DNA of 64,000 nucleotides from Actinomycetota bacterium (GTDB lineage: Bacteria > Actinomycetota > Geothermincolia > Geothermincolales > RBG-13-55-18), in contig JABLXL010000002.1 in NCBI GenBank assembly GCA_013178005.1, positions 105,079 to 169,078 on the forward strand. The letters are read 5' to 3'. The notes below the pieces were generated by a model, which saw only the letters and a program-made list of their open reading frames with translations, did no database searches and was not told the DNA's origin. How positions within the stretch are numbered: position 1 is the first letter of the stretch; every line of letters starts with the position of its first letter. Position numbers and translations under genes: made by a program. Positions 18,047 to 30,287 of the stretch are shown here, in pieces.

Positions 18047-18286
18047 ATGAGAAAGGGACACGTATCGCTTCTGGTGCTGCTTGCCTGTGTGTTATTGTTG
18101 TTGGGAAGCCTTTCTCCCGCCCTGGCGCAGGGGGAGGGCGAAGCGGATGGCGGGGGAGGCGGCACCGTGCGCCTCATCGTGACCATAGCCGTCATCTGGC
18201 TGGCCATTATGGCCGCGGTGATCACGGTGGTCGTGGTCACGCGCAAGAAGTCCGGGGAAGAGGAAAGGGAAAGCCGCGAGGGTTAG
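18047..18286 (+). CDS. Small protein with signal peptide and one membrane helix
   Basis: 79 residues from ATG 18047, with AAGGGGG 6 bases upstream; the frame also opens at 18014, without a comparable site. Residues 1-25 look like a cleavable signal peptide (LLACVLLLLGSLSPALAQ), then a Gly/Glu linker, then a membrane helix (about 40-62) and a charged tail (RKKSGEEERES). It is probably cotranscribed with its neighbours. Function unknown; its position suggests a small accessory of the antiporter complex. Confidence 0.7.
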   Translation: MRKGHVSLLVLLACVLLLLGSLSPALAQGEGEADGGGGGTVRLIVTIAVIWLAIMAAVITVVVVTRKKSGEEERESREG

Positions 18287-18314
18287 GGGCGCGGAAGATA
18301 AGGAGTGGTAAAAC

Positions 18315-18758
18315 ATGGAAGACAGGATAGGCCTCGTGTCGAGGTGGTTCGTGGCGCTTACGGTCGTTTTCATCCCCCTCTCCATCCTGGTGCTCATCTC
18401 CGGTTCATGGGGGGCCAACTTCCTCTCCAGCCAGTGGACGCGCTACCTGCTTTTCGCTTCCTGGGTCGCGCTCACCGTGTCGCTGGTGGTGGGGGCGGGG
18501 AACACCGTGGTCTTCATGGCGGAGGATAAGGAGGAAGATGAAAAGAGCCCCCGCGTGGTCGCGAGGGGCGAGGACCCGGAGGGGGAGAAGGAAGGCGGGG
18601 AGGAAACACCGGCCCCCTCGGCCTCGCGAGGCAAATCCTCCAATATGAGCTACAACCTGCTCCTGGTGCAGGTGGCCACCTTCCTGGTGGGCGTGGTGCT
18701 CTACGTGGCCTTCATATCCTGGATGCTCCTTCCCAAGATCGTCATGAACGCCTATTGA
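18315..18758 (+). CDS. Unknown membrane protein, three helices and an acidic loop
   Basis: 147 residues. Helices at about 9-31, 41-66 and 117-140, with a hydrophilic loop of some 50 residues rich in Glu, Lys and Pro (AEDKEEDEKSPRV at its start) between the second and third. I recognise no family. The coding pattern matches neighbours and the gene sits 28 bases after the previous one, so it probably belongs to the antiporter transcript. Confidence 0.7.
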   Translation: MEDRIGLVSRWFVALTVVFIPLSILVLISGSWGANFLSSQWTRYLLFASWVALTVSLVVGAGNTVVFMAEDKEEDEKSPRVVARGEDPEGEKEGGEETPAPSASRGKSSNMSYNLLLVQVATFLVGVVLYVAFISWMLLPKIVMNAY

Positions 18759-18764
18759 TCCTCG

Positions 18765-19496
18765 ATGGGAACGGGAAAATACGCCCATCGCTTCTACCGG
18801 GAGAGCATGCACGCGGTGGGCCTGGTCCCCTTCCGCGTGGTGCTGGCAGAGAGCGACCTCTATATCTTCGCGCGCCGCGACCTCTCGGAGCAGGCGCGCC
18901 TCTCTCTTTCCCGGCACCGTTCCGACCTGGAGGGCTTTATCGCCCGCCAGCCCCTCTTCGCGTCTTCTTTTCGTCCCTACCAGGTGCCCGATGACGCGCC
19001 GGCGGTGGTGAGGGCCATGGCGGAGGCGGCGGGTCGCGCCGGGGTGGGTCCCATGGCCGCGGTGGCGGGCGCGGTGGCGGACATGGTGGGTGGCGACCTG
19101 GCGCCGTTGAGCGATGAGATCATCGTGGAGAACGGCGGCGACATACACATGCGTTCCGCACGCCCGCGCAGGGTGGGGGTGTTCGCGGGCGACTCCGCCT
19201 GGAGCGGCCGGCTGGCGTTGAGGGTCGGTCCCACCCCCCCGGAGGGGATAGGGATATGCACCTCCTCCGCCACCGTGGGGCCGTCCTACAGCGCGGGGGC
19301 GGCGGATTGCGCCCTGGTGGTGGCGGAGAGCGCCGCCCTGGCCGATGCCGCGGCCAGCGCGCTGGGGAACCGCGCCAAAACCCCGGAGCGCATCGAGGAA
19401 GCACTTGATGCGGTTTGCTCCATAGAAGGCGTGACCGGTTGCCTGTTGATAATGGGCGAACACCTGGGCGTCCGTGGCGCCCTCGAACTCGAGTGA
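18765..19496 (+). CDS. UPF0280 family protein (ApbE-related fold)
   Basis: 243 residues. Signatures of UPF0280: HRFYRESM near the start, GPMAAVAGAVAD near 95, IVENGGDIHM near 118, and ICTSSATVGPSYSAGAADCA near 165-185. The family is distantly related to ApbE flavin transferases and thiamine-type proteins; it is common in archaea and anaerobes, and its biochemical role is not established. It starts 6 bases after the small membrane protein gene, so it may share that transcript; if ApbE-like, a link to a membrane ion-pumping complex would make sense, but that is inference. Confidence 0.8.
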   Translation: MGTGKYAHRFYRESMHAVGLVPFRVVLAESDLYIFARRDLSEQARLSLSRHRSDLEGFIARQPLFASSFRPYQVPDDAPAVVRAMAEAAGRAGVGPMAAVAGAVADMVGGDLAPLSDEIIVENGGDIHMRSARPRRVGVFAGDSAWSGRLALRVGPTPPEGIGICTSSATVGPSYSAGAADCALVVAESAALADAAASALGNRAKTPERIEEALDAVCSIEGVTGCLLIMGEHLGVRGALELE

Positions 19497-19523
19497 GCGA
19501 CTAAAGGCCTTGCTCAGGGACGC

Positions 19524-20495
19524 TCAGGGCAGGCTGAGCGAGGACACCTCCGCGGCGCGCCGCCTGCGTTCCCGGCTGAGGCGGTAATAGAAGCCGCCCG
19601 CGACCTCCATGACACGCCACAGGTTCGTGGCGAATGGAACCTTTAACGCCCAGCGCCCGCGGCGGGCGGCGCACGAGCCGGTTTTTCGAGCGGGGTCGAG
19701 GGCGACCTCGGATGCGATAACCCCCTCCTCGTCTTCCAGCTGGGCTTTGACCGTGCCGTCGCTGTCGGCGATGGCCGAAAGGCCTGGAAAGCTAGAGGTC
19801 TGGGTGAGGAAGGGCAGGCCGGGCATGGGGGACACCCAGGGGCCGCACTTGTTGGCGAACACCGCCGGAACCCCGAGCATCGAGGCGTAGAAAGGGGCCA
19901 TCTCCTTCAGGACCCGGTTGAACGCGGCGACCGCCGAGGCGGGGAAGAGGGGGTTGGGCATGGGCGATGGTGCGGAGTGGGGCATGAGCATAAGGTCGAT
20001 GGACCGGGAACACAGCTTCCCGGGGATGTAGGCCAGCATGTTCTCGTAGCATATCCCGATCCCGATCCTGCCCAGCTCGCAGTCGATGAAATGCGGCCCG
20101 TCCTCGCCCCGGGTGAAGAAGGCCTCGGCGCAAGCGGGCGTGCGCTTCCGCACCTTCCCGGCTTCCGACCCATGCGGGTCGACGAGGACGAAACTGTTGT
20201 AGAAGTCCTCGCCCTGCGCCTCAAGGTAGCTCGTGCCCAGCCACACGCCCAGCCGGCGCGAGGTGTGGCGCAGCCACTGCATGGTCTGTCCCTCCGCGGG
20301 CTCGGCCGCATCCCATATCTCGCGGGAGAAGATGTATCCGGTGGGCATGAACTCCGGGAACAGGATGAGGGATGCCCCTTCCAGAGCCGCCCTCTCCGCC
20401 AGCCGCGTGGCTCGTTCCAGGTTGCCCGCTATGTCGCCGTTCCTGGACTCCATCTGGACCGCGGCCACCTTGAGCGTTCGCGCGCCTTCCTTCAT
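19524..20495 (-). CDS. Nitrilase-superfamily carbon-nitrogen hydrolase
   Basis: 323 residues on the reverse strand. The catalytic triad is visible: Glu48 in LFPEFMPTGY, a lysine in the GKVRKR region (probably Lys117), and Cys149 in GIGICYEN. The superfamily hydrolyses amides or nitriles through a cysteine thioester; the substrate cannot be read from the sequence. The C-terminal ~50 residues are basic and include a hydrophobic patch (FATNLWRVMEVAGGFYY), longer than the minimal fold. AAGGAG lies 7 bases before the ATG. It converges with the UPF0280 gene, and diverges from ligA. Confidence 0.88.
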   Translation of the reverse strand: MKEGARTLKVAAVQMESRNGDIAGNLERATRLAERAALEGASLILFPEFMPTGYIFSREIWDAAEPAEGQTMQWLRHTSRRLGVWLGTSYLEAQGEDFYNSFVLVDPHGSEAGKVRKRTPACAEAFFTRGEDGPHFIDCELGRIGIGICYENMLAYIPGKLCSRSIDLMLMPHSAPSPMPNPLFPASAVAAFNRVLKEMAPFYASMLGVPAVFANKCGPWVSPMPGLPFLTQTSSFPGLSAIADSDGTVKAQLEDEEGVIASEVALDPARKTGSCAARRGRWALKVPFATNLWRVMEVAGGFYYRLSRERRRRAAEVSSLSLP

Positions 20496-23157
<2,662 letters not shown>

Positions 23158-23175
23158 GCGTCCGGGAGGTTGGGG

Positions 23176-23847
23176 ATGGCGCCGTACGTGCTGGTGGCCT
23201 CCGCGGCGACGATGCTGATCCTGGCGATCTGGATCAGGCGCTTCGGCGGCGCGCGCGGCGAGCCCGCCCGGTACCTGGTGGTATGGCTGGCGCTGAGCGT
23301 GGCGGCCTCCCTTGTTATGGCGGCGAGCCTTTGGGTGAAGGACGAGACGGTCGCGCTCTCCTTCGCCGCCGCCGCGCGTTCCCTGGCGATGATAGCCGCC
23401 TTCGTGGTCTTCATCTTCACGCGCTCCTTCAGCCGCGGCCCCGATTGCGCGCTTTACTTCTGGTCGGTTCCCCTGCAACTCGGACTGGCGGCCAACATCC
23501 TCAACTGGGAGAGCATCTACCGCCTGGAGGCCGGGGCCTGGGTGCTGGACGCGGGCGATTCCTTCGCCATCACCATCGCTTCCGTGACCATGATATATTC
23601 CGTCCTCGCCGTAGCCTATGCGCTGATGCTTTTCTATACCCTCAAGAGGGAGGGCAAGGAGGAGGAAAGCCGCCGGACCCTGGTCATGACCGTGGCCCTG
23701 GTCCTGCTGCTGGCGGCCGGATCGGTGAGGGGCATGGCCGGAGGCATCCTCGGCCATGCCGTTAACGCCGGGTACGTCGGCTACCTGGTGGGAGTGCTGT
23801 TGCTGGTATGGGCATTCCGGGTCCCCCTGGCGCCCAGGGAGCTTTGA
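23176..23847 (+). CDS. Unknown seven-helix membrane protein inserted in the gat operon
   Basis: 223 residues from ATG 23176, 6 bases after GGGAGG; a TTG at 23170 is in frame but too close to that site. About seven hydrophobic helices, with short Arg-rich cytoplasmic loops ([23 protein letters not shown]). The arrangement recalls the membrane-sensor part of 7TM regulators, but there is no kinase or other output domain. It lies between gatC and gatA, all in one direction with short spacers. I recognise no family. Confidence 0.75.
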   Translation: MAPYVLVASAATMLILAIWIRRFGGARGEPARYLVVWLALSVAASLVMAASLWVKDETVALSFAAAARSLAMIAAFVVFIFTRSFSRGPDCALYFWSVPLQLGLAANILNWESIYRLEAGAWVLDAGDSFAITIASVTMIYSVLAVAYALMLFYTLKREGKEEESRRTLVMTVALVLLLAAGSVRGMAGGILGHAVNAGYVGYLVGVLLLVWAFRVPLAPREL

Positions 23848-23866
23848 ACATGGAAGGGAAGGGAAA

Positions 23867-25342
23867 TTGGACAAACTCTACGCCATGAAAGCATGGGAGT
23901 TGAAAAGCCTGCTGGAGCGGCGCGAGGTCTCCGCCGCCGAAGTCCTCGACTCCGTCCTGGACCGCATCGTGGAAGTCGAGGGCAAGGTGCGTTCCTATAT
24001 CACCGTCACCGAGGAGGAGGCGCGAAAGGCCGCCGCTGCCGCAGACGCCGCCCGCGCCAGGGGCGAGGACGCGGGGGCGGCGGCGGGAGTGCCCATGGCG
24101 GTGAAGGACGTGCTCTGCACCCGCGGGGTGCGCACCACCTGCGGATCGCGCATGCTCGAGAACTACCTGCCCGTATACGACGCCACGGTGGTGGGGCGGT
24201 TGCGCGCGGAGGGGTTGACCATGGTGGGCAAGGCCAACATGGACGAGTTCGCCATGGGCTCCTCCACGGAGAACTCCGCCTTTTTCCCCACCCGCAATCC
24301 CTGGGACCTGGGGAGGGTGCCCGGGGGGTCGAGCGGCGGATCCGCGGCGGCGGTGGCTGCGGGAGAGGCGGTGTGGGCGCTGGGCTCCGATACCGGGGGC
24401 TCCATCCGCCAGCCCGCTTCCTTCTGCGGGCTGGTGGGGTTGAAGCCCACTTACGGGCTGGTGTCGCGTTACGGCCTGGTGGCCTTCGCCTCGTCCCTGG
24501 ACCAGGTGGGCCCCATCGCCCGCGACGTGAGGGACTGCGCGCTGCTGCTCTCCCTGCTGGCCGGGCACGACCCCCTGGATTCCACCTCCCTTCCCGGCGA
24601 GGTCCCGGACTACCTCGCGGCCCTGGGGGGCGGCGTGCGCGGCCTCAAGGTGGGGGTGCCGCGAGAGCTGGTGCAGGAAGGCCTCACCGCGGGGGTGAGG
24701 GAGTCGCTGGAGAACGCCCTGCGCCTGCTGGAGGAGATGGGGGCGGAGGTATCGGAGGCCTCCCTGCCGAACCTCGACTACGCCCTCAGCGCCTACTACA
24801 TCATCGCCCCCGCCGAGGCCAGCTCCAACCTCGCGCGCTTCGACGGGGTCCGCTACGGGCTGCGCGTAGAGGGCGCGGCGGACATGCTGGAGATGTACGG
24901 GCGCACGCGCGCGGCCGGCTTCGGGCCCGAGGTGAAGAGGCGCATCATGCTGGGCACCTACGCACTCTCGGCGGGGTACTACGAGGCCTATTACGGGCAG
25001 GCCCAGAAGGTGAGGACGCTCATCATCATGGACTTCGAGGAGGCGTTCCGCCGCTTCGACGTGCTGGTGAGCCCCACCTCTCCCACCCCCGCCTTCGGCC
25101 TGGGGGAGAAGGTGGAGGACCCCCTCTCCATGTACCTCTCCGACGTTTGCACCATACCGGTGAACCTGGCGGGCATCCCCGCCGTGAGCATCCCCTGCGG
25201 CCTGGACGAAGGCCTTCCGGTGGGGCTTCAGATCATGGGAAAGGTGCTGGACGAGGCCAACCTCCTGCGCGTGGCCCATGCTCTGGAGGAGGCGCTGGAG
25301 TTCCGGGCGGAGCCGGACCCCGCGAGGGGGGTGGGAAGATGA
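23867..25342 (+). CDS. gatA: Asp/Glu-tRNA amidotransferase subunit A
   Basis: About 491 residues from TTG 23867 (GGAAGGG upstream); ATG 23885 is an alternative. The amidase-signature triad is seen as Lys in [10 protein letters not shown] and the serines in the [10 protein letters not shown] loop, with the [15 protein letters not shown] block after it. GatA releases ammonia from glutamine or asparagine and feeds it to GatB. The stop overlaps the gatB start (ATGA). The presence of GatCAB with gltX and a tRNA-Gln gene in the window fits the indirect route to Gln-tRNA. Confidence 0.96.
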   Translation: MDKLYAMKAWELKSLLERREVSAAEVLDSVLDRIVEVEGKVRSYITVTEEEARKAAAAADAARARGEDAGAAAGVPMAVKDVLCTRGVRTTCGSRMLENYLPVYDATVVGRLRAEGLTMVGKANMDEFAMGSSTENSAFFPTRNPWDLGRVPGGSSGGSAAAVAAGEAVWALGSDTGGSIRQPASFCGLVGLKPTYGLVSRYGLVAFASSLDQVGPIARDVRDCALLLSLLAGHDPLDSTSLPGEVPDYLAALGGGVRGLKVGVPRELVQEGLTAGVRESLENALRLLEEMGAEVSEASLPNLDYALSAYYIIAPAEASSNLARFDGVRYGLRVEGAADMLEMYGRTRAAGFGPEVKRRIMLGTYALSAGYYEAYYGQAQKVRTLIIMDFEEAFRRFDVLVSPTSPTPAFGLGEKVEDPLSMYLSDVCTIPVNLAGIPAVSIPCGLDEGLPVGLQIMGKVLDEANLLRVAHALEEALEFRAEPDPARGVGR

Positions 25343-26796
25343 GCGCGTACGAGGCGGTGATCGGGCTGGAAATCCACGCGGAGCTAAAAACCAGCTCCAA
25401 GATGTTCTGCGCCTGCGATGCTTCCTTCGGCGGGGAGCCCAACAGCAGGACCTGCCCGGTATGCCTGGGCTTGCCGGGGGTGCTGCCGGTGCTCAACCGC
25501 CAGGCGGTGGTCCTGGCCACGCGCCTCGCCCTCGCCCTGAACTGCGAGATAGCGCCCCACAGCATCTTTCACCGCAAGAACTACTTCTATCCCGATATGC
25601 CCAAGAACTTCCAGATATCCCAGTACGACCTCCCGCTGGGGGTCGGCGGCCACCTGGAGGTGGAGGCGGACGGGGAGAGTTTCCGCGTGGGCATCACCCG
25701 CGTTCACCTGGAGGAGGACACCGGGAAGACCGTGCACGTGAGCGAGAGCGGTCGCATCCACGGCTCGGAATACAGCCTGGAGGATTTCAACCGCGCGGGG
25801 GTGCCCCTGTTGGAGATAGTGACCGAGCCTGACATCCGCACCCCCGAGCAGGCGCGCGCCTTCATGCAGGAACTGAAGAGCATCATGGAGCACCTCGAGG
25901 TATCCGACTGCAGGATGGAGGAGGGGAGCCTGCGCTGCGACGCCAACATATCCCTGCGCCCCGCCGGGAGCACGAAACTCGGGGTGAAGACGGAGGTCAA
26001 GAACATGAACTCCTTCCGGGCCCTGCAGCGCGCCCTGGCCTACGAGATTGAGCGGCAGGAGGGAGTCCTGGAGTCGGGCGGCGAGGTCAACCAGGAGACC
26101 CGCCACTGGGACGCCGACGCCAACGTCACCACCCCCCTGCGCACCAAGGAGTACGCGTACGACTACCGTTATTTTCCTGAGCCCGACCTGGTGCCCCTGG
26201 AGCTGGACCGGGAGTTCATCGCCTCCGTAGAGGCGACCCTGCCGGAGCTGCCGGCGCAGAGGAGGAGGCGCCTGCGCGAGGACTACGGGCTGCCCGCCCA
26301 CGACGCCGTGATCCTCACCTCGTCCAAGGCCATGGGGGATTTCTACGAGGCGGCGGTGGCGGCGGGAGCCGATCCCAAGGCGGCCAGCAACTGGATGATG
26401 GGGGAACTCTCCGCTTATCTCAACGCCAAGGGCATGGAGATCGAGGAGGTGCCGGTATCCCCTGCTCAACTCGCCGGGATGATCAAGCTGGTGGAAAAAG
26501 GCACCATATCGGGAAAGATCGCCAAGTCCGTGTTCGAGGAGATGCTGGAGAGCGGTCGGAGCGCGGAGGAGATCGTGGCGGAGCGCGGCCTCACCCAGAT
26601 CAGCGACGAGGGCGAGCTCGACGCGGTGGTGGGAGAGGTGATTAAGGAGAACGCCTCCGTGGTCGAGGACTTTCGCAAGGGAAAGGAGAAGGCCGTTTCC
26701 TTCCTGGTCGGGCAGGTGATGCGCAAGACGCAAGGGAGGGCCAACCCGCAGCTGGTCAACGATCTCCTGTTACGCAAGCTGCGCGGAGGGGATTGA
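25339..26796 (+). CDS. gatB: Asp/Glu-tRNA amidotransferase subunit B
   Basis: 485 residues, coupled to gatA by the ATGA overlap. N-terminal signature [13 protein letters not shown], zinc-site cysteines in MFCACDASF and [11 protein letters not shown], the ammonia-channel/kinase core with [16 protein letters not shown], and the helical and YqeY-like tail near residue 330 onward ([14 protein letters not shown]). GatB phosphorylates the mischarged aminoacyl-tRNA and amidates it. This closes the ligA-gatC-X-gatA-gatB operon. Confidence 0.97.
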   Translation: MSAYEAVIGLEIHAELKTSSKMFCACDASFGGEPNSRTCPVCLGLPGVLPVLNRQAVVLATRLALALNCEIAPHSIFHRKNYFYPDMPKNFQISQYDLPLGVGGHLEVEADGESFRVGITRVHLEEDTGKTVHVSESGRIHGSEYSLEDFNRAGVPLLEIVTEPDIRTPEQARAFMQELKSIMEHLEVSDCRMEEGSLRCDANISLRPAGSTKLGVKTEVKNMNSFRALQRALAYEIERQEGVLESGGEVNQETRHWDADANVTTPLRTKEYAYDYRYFPEPDLVPLELDREFIASVEATLPELPAQRRRRLREDYGLPAHDAVILTSSKAMGDFYEAAVAAGADPKAASNWMMGELSAYLNAKGMEIEEVPVSPAQLAGMIKLVEKGTISGKIAKSVFEEMLESGRSAEEIVAERGLTQISDEGELDAVVGEVIKENASVVEDFRKGKEKAVSFLVGQVMRKTQGRANPQLVNDLLLRKLRGGD

Positions 26797-27156
26797 GGCT
26801 TGCCCGCCACCGCAGCGCCGATAGGAGGCGCCGAATTGATCGCCGCCGAATGGGGAGGCGAAGCGCCTCGCCGGAAAGAGGGGTCTGGCGCGGAGGCAAT
26901 GATTCCGTCCGGGGTCGGTAATCGGCCGCCTTTTAGGGGAAGTACGCGGGTCGGACGTTGCCGGGCGAAGGGAGGCCCCGTGTTGGCGAAAGACGAAAGA
27001 CGGGCCGCCCTCTCTGGGTACCGCGTGTAGATAAGGACGGGGAACGCTCGTTATAGCTTTAGGTGAAGGCGTCTCCAGCGGGCGCTGTCATCAGGCGACG
27101 GGGATGGAGACGGGGACGCATTCGGCACGACTATGGTGCGAAAAGGAGGAGATGAA
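26797..27156. other. Intergenic region after gatB
   Basis: About 360 bases without a supported gene. A short open frame at 26800-27030 has no ribosome site and an unlikely composition. I see no clear promoter, terminator or repeat. The ribosome site of the next gene (AAGGAGG) lies at its right end. Confidence 0.5.
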
Positions 27157-28197
27157 ATGGACGAACCGACCCAAGGATTCTGTCCGGGTTGCGGTAAGCC
27201 CGTGAAGGGAGGCGCCTCATTCTGCACTCATTGCGGAACAGCCCTTGGGGCCCAGGGCGGGCCGCCGCCGGAAGCCGCCGGAAGCGCAGAGGGCGCAGCC
27301 GCCGCCGGCACGGCGCTGGCGGAGGAGGCGGTTTCCGCGCCCATGCCCCCCACGGGGGCGCCGCCGGTTCCCCCGGGGGCTCCCCCGTATGCGGCGCCTG
27401 GAGCCGGTGGCGTGGGGGGAGAGGCGCCGATGCCGGGAGCCGCGCCCGCGCGGAAGAGCAAGGCCCCCCTGGTCGTCGGGATCCTGGGCGGGATCCTGAT
27501 CGCGGGAGGCATCGCGGTGCTGGTGCTCTGGCTGACGGTGTGGAGGGGCGGCGCCGGGGGGACCGGGAACCCCGTGGCCCTGGCGGAGAAATATATCTCC
27601 GCCATGGAGAACGGCGACGCCAAGGCGTACATGGACTGCTTCGAACCGGGATTTTTCAAGATGGAAGATAATCCCATATTTAAGGATATGGACATCGAGA
27701 AGATGATCGAGATGACCTTCGAGATGTCCGAGATTGACTTCCAAGACGTCGCGCTGGAAAAGAAATCGGAGAGCGGGGACAGGGCGGAGGTGGTCACCAC
27801 GTCGGGGAAGCTCAAGGCCTCGGTGATGGGTTTCGAGCAGGAACACGACCTCGCTGATGACCCCCTTATCTTCAAAATGGTCAAGAAGGACGGCCGCTGG
27901 TACCTGGTGGATGATCCCATGCCCGGCTCCATGAGCACGGAGTTCGATCTCGAGGACATGGACCTCGAGGACATGGGCTTTGAGGACGAAGATCTCGAGG
28001 AGATGGAGGACTTGAACCCGGAGGACTTAGAGGAGCTGCTTCCCGAGGACATGAACCTGGAGGACCTCGAGGAGTTCCTTCCCGAGGACCTCGACCTCGA
28101 GGAGCTGGAGAACATGAGTCCGGAGGAGTTGGAGAAAATGCTCGAGGACCTGGAGCGCATGCTGGAGGAGCTGCCCGAGGAAGGGACCAGCTCCTGA
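27157..28197 (+). CDS. Zinc-ribbon membrane protein with NTF2-like ectodomain and acidic repeat tail
   Basis: 346 residues from ATG 27157 (AAGGAGG 7 bases upstream). Parts in order: a zinc ribbon (CPGCGKPV and FCTHCGTA, residues about 8-27), a Pro/Ala/Gly-rich linker (about 30-105), one membrane helix (about 108-132), a soluble domain from about 143 to 255 that looks like DUF4878/NTF2-type (LAEKYISAMENGDAKAYMDCF), and a C-terminal ~85 residues made of Leu-Glu-Asp/Asp-Leu-Glu units (LEDMDLEDM, PEDLEELLPED). The ribbon-linker-helix layout puts the ribbon in the cytoplasm and the rest outside. Role unknown. Confidence 0.8.
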   Translation: MDEPTQGFCPGCGKPVKGGASFCTHCGTALGAQGGPPPEAAGSAEGAAAAGTALAEEAVSAPMPPTGAPPVPPGAPPYAAPGAGGVGGEAPMPGAAPARKSKAPLVVGILGGILIAGGIAVLVLWLTVWRGGAGGTGNPVALAEKYISAMENGDAKAYMDCFEPGFFKMEDNPIFKDMDIEKMIEMTFEMSEIDFQDVALEKKSESGDRAEVVTTSGKLKASVMGFEQEHDLADDPLIFKMVKKDGRWYLVDDPMPGSMSTEFDLEDMDLEDMGFEDEDLEEMEDLNPEDLEELLPEDMNLEDLEEFLPEDLDLEELENMSPEELEKMLEDLERMLEELPEEGTSS

Positions 28198-28378
28198 ATC
28201 GTCCCGTCACGAGTGGGGATCGTCCGGAGCGTGTCAGGCTCCTGTGGGGCCTTCGCCCGGAGGCCGAATCCTCGGGCCATGCTTGAAAGTCGTCTTTGAG
28301 GCGATGGAAGATGTGCGAAACGGGAGCTTGAGGGTCTGCTAGCCCGGTCATGCGGAAAATCGTTTTAAGGTAATGGAA

Positions 28379-28401
28379 AACGGGGGCGGAAAGCCCCCGT
28401 T
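28379..28401 (-). terminator. Rho-independent terminator of gcvH
   Basis: Perfect 9-base-pair stem (AACGGGGGC and GCCCCCGTT) around a 5-base loop; on the reverse strand it is followed by TTTTCC. It lies 27 bases after the gcvH stop and suits the end of the lpdA/gcvH side. Confidence 0.85.
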
Positions 28402-28427
28402 GCGGTTCCCTTCCCTCTATAGGACGA

Positions 28428-28805
28428 TTATTCCGAGACCAGCTTCTCGTAGGCGGCGGCGTCGAGCAGGTCTTCCACGCCGGAATCCTCGGCCAGCTCC
28501 ACCTTGACCATCCAGCCCTGCTCGTAGCAGTCCTCGTTGATGATCTCCGGCGCCTCCACCACCTCCTGGTTGACCTCGATGATGGTGCCGTTGACGGGGC
28601 TGTACACGTCGGATACGGATTTCACCGACTCGATCTCGGCGTAGGGCTTGCCCGCCACCACCTCCGTGCCCACGGCCGGCAGCTCGAGGAAAACGATCTC
28701 GCCCAGCTGGTCCTGGGCATAGTAGGTGATGCCCAGGGTGGCGTTGTTGCCCTCGATCCTTGCCCAGCAGTGCTCCGGATGGTACTTGAGATCCTCGGGA
28801 TACAT
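28428..28805 (-). CDS. gcvH: Glycine cleavage system H protein
   Basis: 125 residues from ATG 28805, with GGAGG 8 bases upstream on the reverse strand; a GTG three codons earlier abuts that site and is less likely. The lipoylated lysine is in ESVKSVSDVYSPV (about residue 62), with GITYYAQDQLGEIV before it and NGTIIEVNQ after. H protein shuttles aminomethyl groups between GcvP, GcvT and Lpd. GcvP and GcvT are not in this window. lpdA lies 72 bases upstream in the same direction and may share a transcript. Confidence 0.95.
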   Translation of the reverse strand: MYPEDLKYHPEHCWARIEGNNATLGITYYAQDQLGEIVFLELPAVGTEVVAGKPYAEIESVKSVSDVYSPVNGTIIEVNQEVVEAPEIINEDCYEQGWMVKVELAEDSGVEDLLDAAAYEKLVSE

Positions 28806-28877
28806 CGGCTTCACCTCCAGGTAGCTCCGATATGACTATGCCATAATAACGCAACCCGTTCGCGCACGCCACACCCG

Positions 28878-30287
28878 TCACTTGCGCGCCGGAGCAGCGT
28901 GGATGGCGCGGTCGTGGGCCGCCTCCGCCGCCTCCATGACCGCCTCCGCCAGGCTGGGATGCGCGTGCACCGTCTTTCCTATCTGGTCCGCGGTCACGCC
29001 CACCTGTATGGCCAGGGCGATCTCGTGGATGAGGTCTGAAGCGTGGGCGCTCATGATCTGGCAGCCGATGACCTTATCGCTCTTGGCGTCCACCACCAGC
29101 TGCACGAAGCCCTGGCCCTTGCCCATGGCCAGCGCCTTTCCAAGACCTCCGAACATGAAGCGCCCGATGCGCGTCTCGATGCCTTTTTCCTCCGCCTTGG
29201 CGGGGGTGAGGCCCACGCTGGCTATCTCCGGCTCGGTGAAGATGCACGCCGGCACGACGTCGTAGTTCATCACCGAATCCTCTCCCATGGCGTTCTCCGC
29301 CGCGCAGATGCCCTCGAAGGAGGCCACGTGGGCGAGGAGTATGCCGCCCACCACGTCCCCGATGGCGTAGATGCCGGGAACGCTGGTCTCCATGCGCTCG
29401 TTCACCACTATCTCCCCGCGCTGGCCCATCTCCACGCCTATCTCCTCCAGGCCCAGCCCCTTGGAGTTCAAGGAGCGGCCGATGGAGACCAGGAGCTTTT
29501 CCGCCTCCAGCACTTCCCCGTTGGAGAGCCTCGCCTTGACCCCGTCGGGACGGTATTCCACCATCTCCTCGATGGTGGTCTCGGTGAGGATCTCGATGCC
29601 CTTCTTGTTGAGGATGCGCTTCATCTGCTGGGCCACGCGCTCGTCCTCGGTGGGCAGGATGCGAGGCATGAGCTCAACCATGGTCACCTTGGTGCCCAGG
29701 GCGTTGTAGATGGTGGCGAACTCCGACCCCACCACGCCGCTGCCCACGATGATCATGGACTTCGGTATCTCGGTGAGCTCCAGTCCCTCCGTGGAGGTGA
29801 GGATGGCGGGCTGGTCGAAGTCGAAGGTGGGAAGGCGCGCCGGCTCGGAGCCGGTGGCGATGATCACCTTCTCCGTCTCGATGTCGATCTCCCCCTCCTC
29901 TCCCTGCACCTTTACCAGGTTCGGGGAGGCCAGGCTCGCCGCTCCCTTCACCACCTCCACCTTGTTGGCCTTCAAGAGCTGCGCGATGCCGTTGCGCAGC
30001 TGGGCGCTTATCTTCTCCTTGCGCTCCACCATCGCCTTGAGGTCGGGCACCGGCTCGGAGACCTTGATGCCGTACTCGCCCGCCTCCTTGATGGTCTCCA
30101 GGGCCTCGGCGCAGGCGAGGAGCGCCTTGGTGGGTATGCAGCCCCAGTTGAGGCAGGTCCCACCCAGCAGGTTCTTCTCCACCAGCACCACGCCGTCGCC
30201 GAGCTGGGCCGCGCGGATGGCCGCCACGTAGCCGCCGGGCCCGGCGCCGATGACCGTGAGCCTCGCCTTTTTCGTCTCTGCTGCCAT
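28878..30287 (-). CDS. lpdA: Dihydrolipoyl dehydrogenase
   Basis: 469 residues, family length. FAD-binding GAGPGGYVAAIRAAQLG near the N-terminus, the redox disulfide in GGTCLNWGCIPTKALL (about residues 42-57), NAD-binding GSGVVGSEFA near 183, the second FAD site near YAIGDVVGG, and the C-terminal His-Glu active pair in AHPSLAEAVMEAAE. It reoxidises dihydrolipoyl groups, here most likely on GcvH. GGAGGAA precedes the ATG. It diverges from the aconitase-like operon. Confidence 0.96.
   Translation of the reverse strand: MAAETKKARLTVIGAGPGGYVAAIRAAQLGDGVVLVEKNLLGGTCLNWGCIPTKALLACAEALETIKEAGEYGIKVSEPVPDLKAMVERKEKISAQLRNGIAQLLKANKVEVVKGAASLASPNLVKVQGEEGEIDIETEKVIIATGSEPARLPTFDFDQPAILTSTEGLELTEIPKSMIIVGSGVVGSEFATIYNALGTKVTMVELMPRILPTEDERVAQQMKRILNKKGIEILTETTIEEMVEYRPDGVKARLSNGEVLEAEKLLVSIGRSLNSKGLGLEEIGVEMGQRGEIVVNERMETSVPGIYAIGDVVGGILLAHVASFEGICAAENAMGEDSVMNYDVVPACIFTEPEIASVGLTPAKAEEKGIETRIGRFMFGGLGKALAMGKGQGFVQLVVDAKSDKVIGCQIMSAHASDLIHEIALAIQVGVTADQIGKTVHAHPSLAEAVMEAAEAAHDRAIHAAPARK

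Noticed and set aside
26800..27030. A 76-residue gene after gatB
   Set aside because: No ribosome site, atypical composition, no recognisable features.
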